This document shows positions 26,569-36,138 of a stretch of 64,000 bases of DNA, piece after piece. Both the position numbers and the translations under genes were made by a program. Under the pieces are notes generated by a model that searched no databases, was not told where the DNA came from, and saw only the letters and a program-made list of their open reading frames with translations. Numbering within the stretch: position 1 is the first letter of the stretch; each line of letters opens with the position of its first letter. This DNA comes from Peribacillus muralis (GTDB lineage Bacteria; Bacillota; Bacilli; Bacillales; DSM-1321): the NCBI RefSeq assembly GCF_001645685.2, contig NZ_CP017080.1, forward strand, positions 486,001 to 550,000, written 5' to 3'.

Positions 26569-27987
26569 TTACAAACCTAAAGAAATGTATTTAACTTCCA
26601 GGAACTCCTCGATGCCTTGGTGACCGCCTTCACGGCCAAGTCCGCTTTGTTTGAAACCGCCAAATGGAGCTTGGGGAACGGATGGAAGTCCATCGTTCAA
26701 ACCTACGATCCCAAATTCAAGTGCTTCGGTGAATTGGATTCCTTTGGTGATATTTTCAGTGAAGACGTATGCTGCCAATCCGAAAATGGAGTCATTTGCC
26801 CTTTGGATTGCCTCTTCATCCGTCTTGAAGGAGGCGATGGGAGCCAGCGGTCCGAATGTTTCTTCCTTCATGCAGAGCATGCTGTCATCGATGTTGGAAA
26901 GGACGGTTGGTTCAAGAAAAAGGCCGTCGATGGCTTTCCCGCCTGCTTCGAGCTTAGCGCCGCTGTTTAGCGCTTCATCAATTTGTTTTTGAACCTTATC
27001 CACAGCATTTTGGTCGATGAGCGGTCCAATATCGACACCATCTTCCAATCCGTTACCTACTTTAAGTTCCTTGACTTTGGCAACGAGCTTTTCAATAAAG
27101 GCATCTTGAATGGCTTCGTGCACAAATATGCGATTTGAACAGACGCAGGTTTGCCCGGCATTCCTGAACTTGGAACTAATGATGCCATCGACCGCCTTAT
27201 TAAGGTCGGCATCCTCAAGAACGATCGCTGGTGCATGGCCTCCAAGTTCAAGCGATATTTTCTTAACCGTGTCAGCCGATCCCCTCATTAACGTTTTGCC
27301 GACTTCTGTAGAACCCGTGAACGTCAATTTGCGGACCCTTGCATCTTGAAGCCAAGTTTCCCCTATTTCAGGTGATTTGCCTGTCACGACATTGATGACA
27401 CCTTTTGGAATGCCAGCTTCTTCAGCTAATTCAGCCATTTTTAAAGCGGTGATGGGCGTCAGGTTAGCCGGTTTAATGACGACAGTGCAGCCTACAGCAA
27501 GGGCAGGCGCGACTTTCCTGGTAATCATCGCTGCAGGGAAGTTCCATGGTGTAATGACAGCAACGACTCCAACTGGCTGTTTGGTCACGAAGAGCCGCTT
27601 ATTGGATACGGAGGCAGGAATCGTTTCGCCATATACACGTTTTCCTTCTTCCGCAAACCAAGATAAAAATCCATTGGCATAGGTCATTTCACCAAGGGCT
27701 TCTTTAAAAGGTTTTCCTTGTTCTTCGGTCATGATTTTAGCTAGTTCTTCTTTATTATCATCAATTAATCGATGCCATTTCCAAATCAATTCAGCCCGTT
27801 CGTAGACCGAGCGTGCTGCCCAATCGGTAAAGGCTTCGTATGCGGCATCTGCAGCCTTCGCTGCTTCGGCCGCACCGCCTTTTGGAACGGTGGCAACAAC
27901 TTCATTCGTTGCAGGGTTTGTCACTTCAATTTTGTCCAATCCAAAATCCGACCACTCACCATTAATGAATACTCCGTAATCTTTCAT
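26569..27987 (-). CDS. gabD: NAD(P)-dependent succinate-semialdehyde dehydrogenase
   Basis: A 472-residue aldehyde dehydrogenase that oxidises succinic semialdehyde to succinate, the last step of GABA breakdown. VITPWNFPAAMITRK, the nucleotide-binding FTGSTEVGK, the general-base Glu in LELGGHAP and catalytic Cys281 in NAGQTCVCSNR are present. The Cys-x-Cys arrangement at the active site is the redox-switch pair known from GabD enzymes. WSDFGLDKIEVTNPATNE near the N terminus also fits. The ATG at 27987 follows TGGAGG. The GABA transaminase is not adjacent, but an aminotransferase lies 17 kb away. Confidence 0.88.
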   Translation of the reverse strand: MKDYGVFINGEWSDFGLDKIEVTNPATNEVVATVPKGGAAEAAKAADAAYEAFTDWAARSVYERAELIWKWHRLIDDNKEELAKIMTEEQGKPFKEALGEMTYANGFLSWFAEEGKRVYGETIPASVSNKRLFVTKQPVGVVAVITPWNFPAAMITRKVAPALAVGCTVVIKPANLTPITALKMAELAEEAGIPKGVINVVTGKSPEIGETWLQDARVRKLTFTGSTEVGKTLMRGSADTVKKISLELGGHAPAIVLEDADLNKAVDGIISSKFRNAGQTCVCSNRIFVHEAIQDAFIEKLVAKVKELKVGNGLEDGVDIGPLIDQNAVDKVQKQIDEALNSGAKLEAGGKAIDGLFLEPTVLSNIDDSMLCMKEETFGPLAPIASFKTDEEAIQRANDSIFGLAAYVFTENITKGIQFTEALEFGIVGLNDGLPSVPQAPFGGFKQSGLGREGGHQGIEEFLEVKYISLGL

Positions 27988-28147
27988 GATAAAACCTCCA
28001 ATTTTGGTTTAATTCATCAAACTACTAAAATAACTTTCAACTTTATACCTTTACCTGTTAGGTAAAAGTATAAACACTTTTTAGCGATTCCGACATTTAT
28101 TTGATTGGCTATTTTTTGAAAATGATAGATTGATTGAAAAAAACTTG

Positions 28148-28182
28148 AAAAAAGAGGGGGGCAAGTGTGCACCCCTCCCATT
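28148..28182 (-). terminator. Rho-independent terminator
   Basis: GGAGGGG and CCCCCTC form a G-C stem with TTTTTTC following on the minus strand, after the dicarboxylate symporter gene. Confidence 0.75.
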
Positions 28183-28194
28183 TCATCTTGCCAT

Positions 28195-29463
28195 TTATTT
28201 TTCGGATGATACGGCCACTTCACCGATATTTTCGGAGAGAGCAGGATTTGGATTGAATTCACCTTCTGATTTAGAGATGACCACTGTCGCGACGCTGTTA
28301 CCGATAAGATTCGTGATGGCACGCGCTTCTGACATGAATCGGTCGACCCCGAGCAGCAGTGCCATACCTTCAACTGGAATCATCGGGAAAGCCGCTAATG
28401 TTGCAGCCAATGTAATGAATCCAGAACCTGTTACACCGGCAGCTCCTTTGGAGGTTAACATCAAGATCCCGAGAAGGGTCAACTCCTGCCAGATGCTTAA
28501 ATCGACGCCGTAGGCCTGGGCGATGAAAATGGCTGCCATGGACAAGTAAATCGATGTTCCATCAAGGTTGAAAGAATAACCAGTTGGGACCACCAAACCG
28601 ACCACCGGTTTTGAACAGCCGTATTTCTCCAGTTTTTTCATCACGCTTGGCAGAGCGGATTCAGAGGAAGATGTTCCTAACACTAAGAGGATTTCTTCTT
28701 TTAAGTAGCCAATGAATTTGAAAATATTAAAGCCGTAGAGTTTTGCTATTCCGCCAAGAATAAGAATGATGAAAAGCGCCATGGTGATATACACGCTCCC
28801 CATCAATTGCCCTAATGAGCTTAAAGAGCCGAGTCCGAATTTACCGATCGTATATGCCATCGCCCCAAAGGCTGCCAATGGGGATACCTTCATGATCATA
28901 CTGACGATGCCAAAGAAAATATCGGCAATATGCTGAAGGAGGGACACGACTGGCTGTACTTTCGGTCCCATGGCTGCCATGGATAAACCGAACAAAACGG
29001 CAAAGAAGAGGATCGGAAGCAAGTCTCCTCCAGCCATTGCGGCAACGGCATTATCAGGAATGATATTGGAAATGAAGGCAATCGCGCCATGTTCCGTTTC
29101 TGAAGCGGCTGTCGTATATTGTGATACATCCCCGCCTTCGACTGAGTCGATGTTGAAGCCTTTACCTGGTCCGAGCAGATTGACTACGATAATTCCAATC
29201 GCAAGGGCGAAAGTGGTAACGATTTCAAAGTAGAGCAAAGCCTTTCCGCCGATGCGACCAACTTTTTTCATATCACCCATACCGCCAATTCCGATTACGA
29301 CGGTTAGGAAGATGATCGGTGCAATAACCATTTTTATCATTTTAATAAATAAATCAGCCAATACCTTCAGCTGTTCACCAAAAGCTGGGAAAAAGAAACC
29401 GACCGTTATCCCCAGAATGATGCCGATAATGACTTGAACCGTTAAATTTTTCAATAGTTTCAT
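28195..29463 (-). CDS. dctA: Dicarboxylate/amino acid:cation symporter (DctA/DctP type)
   Basis: A 422-residue symporter of the glutamate/C4-dicarboxylate family with eight helices and two re-entrant hairpins. HP1 has the serine-rich [13 protein letters not shown], helix 7 has [23 protein letters not shown]2 has [16 protein letters not shown], and helix 8 has [22 protein letters not shown]. The Arg in helix 8 and the DctA-like HP2 favour C4-dicarboxylates over glutamate. Length equals B. subtilis DctP. The ATG follows AAAGGAG. A cre box lies 22-35 bases upstream, so CcpA repression in glucose is expected. Confidence 0.88.
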   Translation of the reverse strand: MKLLKNLTVQVIIGIILGITVGFFFPAFGEQLKVLADLFIKMIKMVIAPIIFLTVVIGIGGMGDMKKVGRIGGKALLYFEIVTTFALAIGIIVVNLLGPGKGFNIDSVEGGDVSQYTTAASETEHGAIAFISNIIPDNAVAAMAGGDLLPILFFAVLFGLSMAAMGPKVQPVVSLLQHIADIFFGIVSMIMKVSPLAAFGAMAYTIGKFGLGSLSSLGQLMGSVYITMALFIILILGGIAKLYGFNIFKFIGYLKEEILLVLGTSSSESALPSVMKKLEKYGCSKPVVGLVVPTGYSFNLDGTSIYLSMAAIFIAQAYGVDLSIWQELTLLGILMLTSKGAAGVTGSGFITLAATLAAFPMIPVEGMALLLGVDRFMSEARAITNLIGNSVATVVISKSEGEFNPNPALSENIGEVAVSSEK

Positions 29464-29484
29464 GGGGTATTCTCCTTTGTTATA

Positions 29485-29498
29485 TGATAGCGCTTTCT
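29485..29498 (-). promoter_or_regulatory. cre site (CcpA operator)
   Basis: AGAAAGCGCTATCA on the minus strand matches TGWAANCGNTNWCA at 13 of 14 positions. Sitting in the leader of the dicarboxylate symporter gene, it should act as a roadblock for catabolite repression. Confidence 0.75.
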
Positions 29499-29610
29499 TA
29501 ACTTGAATTCAGTGTAACAGAAGGAGGAGTTGTAATATTCTTTTGGTGATATTGTTCTTTTAGGTCTTTTTGGTCTTAAGGGTACAATGCGGAGAAGGGC
29601 GAGCAGCCAT

Positions 29611-29638
29611 AAAAAAAATACCGGCTGAGCACCGGTAT
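29611..29638 (-). terminator. Rho-independent terminator
   Basis: ATACCGG pairs with CCGGTAT, followed by T8 on the minus strand, after panE. Confidence 0.9.
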
Positions 29639-29645
29639 CATGAAA

Positions 29646-30557
29646 TCAATTTTCAAATGGCTTTATGAGGGCATAAAGCGTTCCAATCACGGGAAGCTCC
29701 AATCCGACCTTGTCAGCGAGACGCAGTGCGCCGCCTTGCAAATGCTCCACCTCGAGGGTTAGGCCTTTCCGGCGATCCTGATGCATGGAGGAAGTGGATT
29801 CCTCCGGCAAACCTGCCATATTCTCCATGGCCTGGGCAACATTCTGTTTGGTTATCCCGATGTCATAAGCGTTTGCAAGTTCCATCATTTCGCTAAGTGC
29901 TTTTTCCAATAATCCATTGGTTTCCGGAAACCTCCGAATCGTGCCGATAGGGAGGTTGGATGCGGTAGTTACACCGGAGAAGGCGGTGATGAACATGTAT
30001 TTGATCCACATTCTGACTAATATGTTTTCCGTCCTGCTTACCGCCAGGATAGCTGATTTTGCAGCTTGTTCAAATTCATCACATACCGATGCCTGGGATG
30101 GGTGAAGTGGACCAAAGATTAAATCATGATGATCATTCGAATGAATGATATGGCCTTTTTCGTCAAGGGTGGCAATGATGAAGGCGCTGCCCCCGAGAAC
30201 GGCTTCCTCGCCCAGTTCATCCTGTAAAATGGAAATATGCTCTAATCCATTCAAAAGCGGGAGGACCTTGGCGCCCTTTTCAACAAGAACCTTTAAATCG
30301 GCGAGGGCGCCCTGCAGATGCTGTCCTTTTACGGCAAGAATGACCAGGTCCGCTTTTTCAATATCATGCACGTTCTCTGAGATATGAAGTTCGTTAAATT
30401 GGTAGTTTCCGTGAGGGCTGGTTATTGCAATTCCATTTTCCTTCATTTGCTTGGCACGGTTTTGCCGTACCAAGTATTGAACATGCTGTCCGGACTGCTG
30501 CAATCTGCCCCCAAAGTAGCAGCCGAGTGCCCCGGCCCCCATAACGACAATATTCAA
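29646..30557 (-). CDS. panE: 2-dehydropantoate 2-reductase (ketopantoate reductase)
   Basis: A 303-residue NADPH-dependent enzyme that reduces ketopantoate to pantoate for pantothenate and CoA synthesis. The Rossmann start NIVVMGAGALGCYFGGRL, LVRQNRAKQM, the catalytic Lys in LVRMWIKYMFITAFSG and the C-terminal SSMHQDRRKGLTLEVEHLQGGA (Glu of the substrate site) are all seen. Length equals the B. subtilis PanE. TTG at 30557 is six bases after GAGGTG; a GTG nine bases earlier is inside that site and unlikely. Other pan genes are not nearby. Confidence 0.9.
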   Translation of the reverse strand: MNIVVMGAGALGCYFGGRLQQSGQHVQYLVRQNRAKQMKENGIAITSPHGNYQFNELHISENVHDIEKADLVILAVKGQHLQGALADLKVLVEKGAKVLPLLNGLEHISILQDELGEEAVLGGSAFIIATLDEKGHIIHSNDHHDLIFGPLHPSQASVCDEFEQAAKSAILAVSRTENILVRMWIKYMFITAFSGVTTASNLPIGTIRRFPETNGLLEKALSEMMELANAYDIGITKQNVAQAMENMAGLPEESTSSMHQDRRKGLTLEVEHLQGGALRLADKVGLELPVIGTLYALIKPFEN

Positions 30558-30671
30558 AGTGAACACCTCTTTTTGTAAGATGTACCAATCATATCATTGT
30601 CGTAATTTTCAGTAAATGTTTATTGTGCAAGGACAGATAGATGGTTTGAAAAGGGTGAAGATAGGGAAAAA

Positions 30672-30702
30672 GAAAAAAACAGCCCGATAGATTTCAGGCT
30701 GA
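30672..30702 (-). terminator. Rho-independent terminator
   Basis: A short CAGCC/GGCTG stem followed by TTTTTTTC on the minus strand, after the LysM-3D gene. Confidence 0.65.
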
Positions 30703-30712
30703 TCTTTTGGAT

Positions 30713-31273
30713 TTATTTATAGACTTTGACTTTTACCGTTTTTCTGCCCCAATCAAGTGCTTTTGATTGAGAAGAGTAGAAGACGTCAATTTTATTTCCT
30801 TTGATTGCTCCGCCTTTATCTGCCGCAATGGCTTCACCGTAGCCTTCCACATGAACTTTCGTTCCTAGCGGAATGACCTTGGGGTCGACGGAAATGGCTT
30901 TTACTTTAGGATTTTTCTTTAAGTTTAGACCCGTTGCCGTAATCCCGCTGCAACCTTTACAATTTGCTGTGTACGCGGTTGCCTTCACGGTGATCGTTTT
31001 ATATTTCTTGGCTGAGGATGATGTAGTTTTAGCTTTTGGTTTAGCAGAACTAGAAGGCTTCTTAACCTTTAGGACTTGTTTTGGATGAATGTTATCTTTT
31101 TTTAGGTTGTTCCAACTTTTGAGTTGATTGACTGTTATATTATGTTTATTGGCGATACCCCATAGTGTGTCGCCACTTTTGACTTTGTATGTAGTAGTAG
31201 CAGCCGATGAAACTCCGGAAAAACTAAATACCAGGAAGAAAGCAGTGAAGATTGGAAGTAGTATTTTTTTCAA
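30713..31273 (-). CDS. Secreted LysM-3D domain cell-wall protein (YocH-like)
   Basis: A 186-residue secreted protein. Signal peptide about 1-24 (VFSFSGVSSAA), one LysM peptidoglycan-binding domain (YKVKSGDTLWGIANKHNITV, about 29-72), a Ser/Lys/Pro-rich linker, and a C-terminal 3D domain named for its Asp residues (VKATAYTANCKGC... VDPKVIPLGTKVHVEGYGEAIAADKGGAIKGNKIDVFY). This is the layout of YocH/stationary-phase muramidase-like proteins, though with one LysM rather than two. It probably trims or remodels the wall. TTG at 31273 lies ten bases after AAAGGAG. I looked for a WalR box upstream and did not find a clear one. Confidence 0.87.
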   Translation of the reverse strand: MKKILLPIFTAFFLVFSFSGVSSAATTTYKVKSGDTLWGIANKHNITVNQLKSWNNLKKDNIHPKQVLKVKKPSSSAKPKAKTTSSSAKKYKTITVKATAYTANCKGCSGITATGLNLKKNPKVKAISVDPKVIPLGTKVHVEGYGEAIAADKGGAIKGNKIDVFYSSQSKALDWGRKTVKVKVYK

Positions 31274-31872
31274 AATGAATAGTCTCCTTTGTTTTAAATC
31301 GTAGACTTAGAATAACAGGTCTATGTGACAATAATGTTTCGATGGAATAGTAATTGTGTTACAAAAACGTTTCCGTTGATAAATGAACGTAATATAAATT
31401 AGGTAAAAAGGACTTGGTGAAGATTATTTCGATATGTTTTTTAATGATTGGAAATGTCGGTTTTAAAGCTTTTTTTGTAGATTTAATGGCGTTTTTTGTT
31501 TAATTATATAATATTTGGATATATTACAGCTGGTTTAAAAGACCTATGGATTTTTGTAAAAAAAGTAGCCCGATTATGACTGGATTATTGCTATATAATT
31601 GATGGTTTTTGGGAGAGGGGAGAGAATCCGGTATCCATTTTAAAAAGATCTAATATAAACACTAAGGTTAGAAGTACCTTCCGTTTCACTCCACCCTGGG
31701 TGAAACGAAGCTGAAATCTCCATTGTCGGCAGTATGGGGGAATCTGTAATTGGACCGTTTCATTGCACTGCACTCTTCTGCATTTTAAAAAAGATAGTCC
31801 CCCGATTCCTGCGGTTTTAGAAGATTTAGATCTTGCCCGTTGCGTTCTGCATTAGAATAAAAGCTAACATTC
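31274..31872. other. AT-rich gap
   Basis: About 600 bases ahead of the LysM-3D gene, with no supported gene. A minus-strand frame at 31591-31773 has no site and no recognisable product. GTTTCAC-N15-GTGAAAC (31681-31710) forms a small inverted repeat of unknown meaning. Confidence 0.35.
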
Positions 31873-32097
31873 TTAATTGCTCTTCTTCAACCGTTCCCTC
31901 TCAAGTAAAGCTTGCTTTTCTAAAGACTTGCACTCCGCCTGTAAGTGCCGATTGTATGCTTCTAATCGTGCGAGATAAACCAATGTCTCCTGTGGAAAAA
32001 AATGAGTGATTTTAAAGATTCCAAAAATGTGATTTTGCGTGTAGATGATCGTGGATTAGAATTTGGTTGATCAAATAGTTGAACCAGCATCGAGGTA
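31873..32097 (-). pseudogene. Possible remnant of a coding region
   Basis: A 74-codon open stretch with no start codon or ribosome-binding site. It ends in a charged helical tail (FFPQETLVYLARLEAYN, then LQAECKSLEKQALLERE) before TAA. The tail looks protein-like and recalls the coiled-coil ends of some Bacillus MerR/DUF3967 proteins, a weak impression. The upstream end is closed by TAG near 32105. Could be chance. Confidence 0.25.
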
Positions 32098-32105
32098 ATG
32101 AGACC

Positions 32106-32142
32106 TAAAAAGATGCCGTCTGCAATATGCAGACGGCATCTT
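32106..32142 (-). terminator. Rho-independent terminator
   Basis: A perfect 13-bp stem (AGATGCCGTCTGC / GCAGACGGCATCT) followed by TTTT on the minus strand, after the M20 peptidase gene. Confidence 0.9.
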
Positions 32143-32158
32143 CAAATTATCCAATCTA

Positions 32159-33223
32159 TTAAACTAATGTGAATTCCGTTGCAAAATCAACTAGCATTTT
32201 TTGATACACGGCAACGGATTCCAGGTCCACGCATTCCCTGTCACCATGCCAATTCTCTCCTTTTGGCCCAAATTCAATGGCTGGTATATCATAGGCTGCA
32301 TAGAAGACAGTGTCAGCCGAACCATGCTGTCCAAAGATCACAGCATCCTGGTTGGTGTTTTTTTTGATGATGGGACGAAGCAGTGAGATGAAGGGGTCCG
32401 ACTCTTCCGTTTTTACAGGTTTGCTGTACATATTGATGAAAATATTCTTACCCGTCACACTTTCGATTTGAGTGACGACTTCTTCCATTGTTTGCGTAGG
32501 TAGATAGCGGATATCGAGGCTGAGCAAACAGGCATCCGGTACCTTATTATAAACATCCCCGCCTTTTATTTTTGCTAGGTTAAGTGAGGGGGAGTCATAA
32601 AGGGGGGTATGATCCCTAGTGAAAGGAAGCTCTTTTATTTTTTGATAGAGCTCATATGCCTTCTCGATTGCATTCACGCCTTCCCAAGGGCGGCTTCCGT
32701 GTGCGGATTTGCCGGACACCTCAATATCAAGGCGCAGGGCGCCCTTTGCCTGAAGGCCAATTCCCAATTGGGTAGGTTCAGCACAAATCACAAAGTCTCC
32801 TCTATAACCGTGTTTTGCTAAATAACCAGAACAATTCAGCCCGCCAATTTCTTCATCCGATACGATCTGTAGCTGAATTTTCAAGCCTAAGTTCATATCT
32901 TTCAGTTCGGTAAACGCACACATCATTCCGGCAACCCCTGCTTTCATATCGGCTGCACCGCGTCCGTATAGATGCCCTTCATGAACCTGTGGGAAAAATT
33001 GATCCGGAGTCCCGCTGACAACATCGACGTGGCCATTCCAAATGATGGTTTTATCCCCCTGGCCAATCTCGCTAACGAGCATTCTATAGCCGTTATTTAC
33101 GATTACATTCACGGTGAGTCCTTGCTTTTTAAGCCAGTCCGCACAGTATTCAACTGCTTCGTTGGCGCCTTTTTTCGATGAACTGTCAATGGATACTAGA
33201 TCTTTAAGTAACTCGATGAGCAA
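32159..33223 (-). CDS. M20-family metallopeptidase/deacylase (ArgE/DapE type)
   Basis: A 354-residue dinuclear zinc hydrolase of the M20 family. Metal-site residues are seen in WNGHVDVV (His and Asp), LYGRGAADMKAG (bridging Asp), VSDEEIGG (catalytic and metal Glu), CAEPTQLG and the C-terminal HGSADTVFYAAYDIPAIEFGPKGENWHGDRECV (last His). The dimerisation insert begins about residue 165 (VSGKSAHGSRPWEGVNAI). Members cleave N-acyl amino acids or small peptides; the substrate cannot be told. TTG at 33223 is preceded by GGGAGG. Confidence 0.87.
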   Translation of the reverse strand: MLIELLKDLVSIDSSSKKGANEAVEYCADWLKKQGLTVNVIVNNGYRMLVSEIGQGDKTIIWNGHVDVVSGTPDQFFPQVHEGHLYGRGAADMKAGVAGMMCAFTELKDMNLGLKIQLQIVSDEEIGGLNCSGYLAKHGYRGDFVICAEPTQLGIGLQAKGALRLDIEVSGKSAHGSRPWEGVNAIEKAYELYQKIKELPFTRDHTPLYDSPSLNLAKIKGGDVYNKVPDACLLSLDIRYLPTQTMEEVVTQIESVTGKNIFINMYSKPVKTEESDPFISLLRPIIKKNTNQDAVIFGQHGSADTVFYAAYDIPAIEFGPKGENWHGDRECVDLESVAVYQKMLVDFATEFTLV

Positions 33224-33313
33224 AAAGAAAACCTCCCAAAAATATGCATACTATCATTATATATACCCCTCCTTTCCAAGTGTTAACTCGAAAATTTTTT
33301 CCTGTCCCCAAAC

Positions 33314-33340
33314 GTTTAGGACTTCCACTTTCTGGGGTAT
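33314..33340 (+). promoter_or_regulatory. SigB-type promoter
   Basis: GTTTAG, a 15-base spacer and GGGTAT, 46 bases before the YflT-like stress gene. This matches the SigB consensus closely and uses the same spacing as the site at 1285-1311. Confidence 0.75.
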
Positions 33341-33385
33341 GTAAAGAGGGAGCGAAGTTTACATTCTTTAAGGAGGATGATAGAA

Positions 33386-33892
33386 ATGGATAAACGCATA
33401 ATAGGGGTATATGAAACTGGAGAAGAAGCCATTAAGGCTGTTGAAGCCTTGCAGGCCGATGGATATAACCGTGATGAGATTTCGGTGGTAGCGAAAGACA
33501 AAGAGGAATTAAGGACAGTGAATGAAGAAACCGGTACGAAGGTCGAAGAGGGCCTCGCAGCTGGTGCAGCGACCGGCGGTATCTTGGGCGGGGCAGCTGG
33601 TTTATTAGCAGGAGTGGGTGCATTGGCGATACCGGGAATCGGACCGGTACTTGCAGCAGGACCGCTTGCTGCAACATTGGCTGGTGCAGCTGTGGGTGCT
33701 GGTACAGGTGGTTTGGCCGGTACACTGATCGGGATGGGCTTACCGGAAGATGAAGCGAATCGGTATGAAGCGGATGTGAAAAGCGGCAAGCTGCTTGTGC
33801 TCGTCGATGCAGATGCGCGTAAATCGAATTCTTCTTATTCAGGCATTACGGAAACGGATGAAACGTTAACGCACGGCAGAAGAACGCTATGA
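33386..33892 (+). CDS. General stress protein, YflT-like with a glycine-zipper domain
   Basis: A 168-residue protein. The N-terminal 50 residues (KRIIGVYETGEEAIKAVEALQADGY, DEISVVAKDKEE) form the YflT/GSP17M domain. The middle (about 58-118) is a Gly/Ala-rich zipper (AAGAATGGILGGAAGLLAGVG and repeats) that may insert in or pack against membrane. Residues 119 on (GLPEDEANRYEADVKSGKLLVLVDA) are the usual C-terminal module. Function is unknown; family members are SigB-induced. A SigB-type promoter and AAGGAGG precede the ATG at 33386. Confidence 0.88.
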   Translation: MDKRIIGVYETGEEAIKAVEALQADGYNRDEISVVAKDKEELRTVNEETGTKVEEGLAAGAATGGILGGAAGLLAGVGALAIPGIGPVLAAGPLAATLAGAAVGAGTGGLAGTLIGMGLPEDEANRYEADVKSGKLLVLVDADARKSNSSYSGITETDETLTHGRRTL

Positions 33893-33902
33893 AGACAAAT
33901 GG

Positions 33903-33941
33903 AAAAAGGACGGAAACCCTTTAGGGTCCGTCCTTTTTTTG
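33903..33941. terminator. Bidirectional terminator
   Basis: AAAGGACGGA and TCCGTCCTTT pair around an inner ACCCT/AGGGT stem, with T7 on the plus side and an A run on the left. It serves the stress gene and the convergent chemoreceptor gene. Confidence 0.9.
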
Positions 33942-33942
33942 A

Positions 33943-35934
33943 TTAGAATATGAATTTTCGAATCTCTTTATGCATTTCCTGTGATAAGGTATCCAGGTCA
34001 CTGGCAAGGGCATTCAATTGTTCCATGGAAGCGTTCGTTTGTTCGATCGAAGCGGATACTTCTTCGGTTCCCGCCGCTGCTTCCTGGCTGATCGAGTTTA
34101 ATTGTTCCGCATTGCCGGCCATCCGTGTGACCTCTGATACCATATCGTTCATCATCGTTTTAATTTCGTCAAAATTGCTGAATGTATTCCCGATGATCGT
34201 TGCGATGTGACTGAAGGCACTTTCTGTATCCGTTACCGATGTATCTTGGTGATGGATTTTTTGATTGACTTGATCAATCAGGTGTACTGTATTGCTTGTA
34301 TCGGCTTGCATCGCTTGAATGATTTCCGAGATTTCCTTTAAAGAATATTCCGTTTGCTCGGCTAACTTCTTCACTTCATCAGCTACCACGGCAAACCCTT
34401 TTCCATGCTCACCAGCCCGTGCCGCTTCAATGGCAGCGTTCAAGGCGAGTAGGTTAGTTTGGCCGGCAATGCCGCTTATCGTCTTTACGATCGCACTAAT
34501 ATCACGGGAACGTGCATCCAATGACGTAACGGCTGTACTCATCTTATTTGAGATCAGCGCCGTTTCATTGAATTGCTGTTTGAGGTCCTGCACTTGAGTG
34601 ATGCCGCTTTCGGAAGCTTTGAACATGTTGTCGGATTCCAACGCCATCTTGCTAGTCTCTGCATCAAGAACATTGATTTTGTCTGCCAAAAGCTTTACGG
34701 CATTTTCATTATTTTGACCGACTTCAATCTGATCTATCGCACCCGACGCAATTTGTTCCATCGTCAAGGCGACCTCGTTTGCCGCAGCCGAATTTTCCTC
34801 TGCACTTGCCACTAGCGTCATGGAGGAATCGGATACTCTATCGGAAAGGGTATTGACCTTTCCTAGCATCTGGCTCATATTACTGGCCATCATGTTCGTA
34901 TCTTCTGCAAGCTGCCCTATTTCATCGGTCCTTGAAATGGAATTCCTGGCTGTGAAATCGCCGCCAGCCATCTTCCGTATCGATTCTTGCAGCTTTTTAA
35001 TCGGATTCGTCAAGGATCTAGTGATGAAGATGGCAGATAAGGCAGTGATCGTAAAGACGACCAACAGTGTGATGATATTATCTTTGATCATCGGGGTTGC
35101 TCGGACTATCACTTCATCTTCATCCATCAATCCAGCTATTTTCCATCCGGTAGTCGGGTTGGTGGCGTAGCCGATGATCCGTTTTTTTCCTTCATAATCC
35201 TCGATCATCGAGCCGGATTCACTTTTCATTTTCTTGAAAATGCTCTCCTTGGGAATTTCCTGTTGGATTTTCTCCTTATCAGGATGTGTAACGAAGGCTC
35301 CTTTGTTATCCAGCAAAACCGAATAACCGGTTTCGCCAAACTTGGTTTGATTAACCATCTTGACCAATGTGTCAATCGAAATGTCGACACCGAGCACGCC
35401 GATTACTCGGTCACCCTCATATATGGCCCTGGCTGCAGTAATGACAAGAGTATTTGTAGCTTGATCTGTATAAGGTTCGGTCCAAATGGTTTCATTTTTT
35501 TTCTTCAACGCCGATTGATACCACTCCCTTTGCCTAGGGTCAAAGTCAGCCGGTAATTCAGCTTTAGGGAATATTATTGTTTTTCCCTCTTTTTGTGTGC
35601 CTAGATATAAGCCGTTTATTTCAGAATTACTGGACTGGGTATGTGAAAACTCATCGATTATCGATTCAGGCTTTTTTTCATAAGTGACCATGCTGGGATA
35701 ACTACTGATCCTATCCAATTGATCTTCTGTTTTTTTAAAGAATATTTCAAAGGATTCATTCATTGACTTGACTTGCTCTTCCGTCGTTCCAGTAAGTTCA
35801 TCCGTCGTTAACTCGATGCTGTTTTTATAGCTCATGTAAGAAATGGCCAATCCGCTTATCATGATTAAAGCTAAAAAGGGGATCAATATCTGTTTTTTTA
35901 GCGAATTAAAATACCAACCTGTAATTTTATTCAT
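33943..35934 (-). CDS. Methyl-accepting chemotaxis protein with dCache sensor
   Basis: A 663-residue transmembrane chemoreceptor. Membrane helix 1 (about 14-31), an extracellular dCache_1 sensor (about 35-280; [39 protein letters not shown]), helix 2 (about 285-305), a HAMP domain ([16 protein letters not shown]) and a long signalling coiled coil. Its hairpin tip reads [20 protein letters not shown], followed by [20 protein letters not shown]. Length fits the McpA/TlpA class of Bacillus. The ligand is unknown; dCache receptors often bind amino acids. The ATG at 35934 follows AAGGAG. No other chemotaxis gene is near, as usual for orphan receptors. Confidence 0.93.
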   Translation of the reverse strand: MNKITGWYFNSLKKQILIPFLALIMISGLAISYMSYKNSIELTTDELTGTTEEQVKSMNESFEIFFKKTEDQLDRISSYPSMVTYEKKPESIIDEFSHTQSSNSEINGLYLGTQKEGKTIIFPKAELPADFDPRQREWYQSALKKKNETIWTEPYTDQATNTLVITAARAIYEGDRVIGVLGVDISIDTLVKMVNQTKFGETGYSVLLDNKGAFVTHPDKEKIQQEIPKESIFKKMKSESGSMIEDYEGKKRIIGYATNPTTGWKIAGLMDEDEVIVRATPMIKDNIITLLVVFTITALSAIFITRSLTNPIKKLQESIRKMAGGDFTARNSISRTDEIGQLAEDTNMMASNMSQMLGKVNTLSDRVSDSSMTLVASAEENSAAANEVALTMEQIASGAIDQIEVGQNNENAVKLLADKINVLDAETSKMALESDNMFKASESGITQVQDLKQQFNETALISNKMSTAVTSLDARSRDISAIVKTISGIAGQTNLLALNAAIEAARAGEHGKGFAVVADEVKKLAEQTEYSLKEISEIIQAMQADTSNTVHLIDQVNQKIHHQDTSVTDTESAFSHIATIIGNTFSNFDEIKTMMNDMVSEVTRMAGNAEQLNSISQEAAAGTEEVSASIEQTNASMEQLNALASDLDTLSQEMHKEIRKFIF

Positions 35935-36093
35935 GACCGATGCTCCTTGTATAAATCTAATTTAATTTTGGCTTCTATTAGATATTTCGGAGCGCATTCA
36001 TAATTTTGAAGCTCCTATTCGGAAAACTGCCATAATAAATCATGAAACTTGAGCATCCGCATCATCACAGGGTTTCGGGAGCCATATAATGGA

Positions 36094-36130
36094 GAAAGAA
36101 GAGGAGACTGTATCAGTCACCTCTTCTTTA
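36094..36130 (-). terminator. Rho-independent terminator
   Basis: A 16-bp stem (AAAGAAGAGGAGACTG / CAGTCACCTCTTCTTT) with one mismatch, after ydbT on the minus strand. Confidence 0.75.
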
Positions 36131-36138
36131 GAAAAGAC

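Noticed and set aside
31355..31375. cre or WalR box upstream of the LysM-3D gene
   Set aside because: GGAAACGTTTTT resembles a cre core but misses several positions, and no paired TGTWAH hexamers at 11-base spacing were found.
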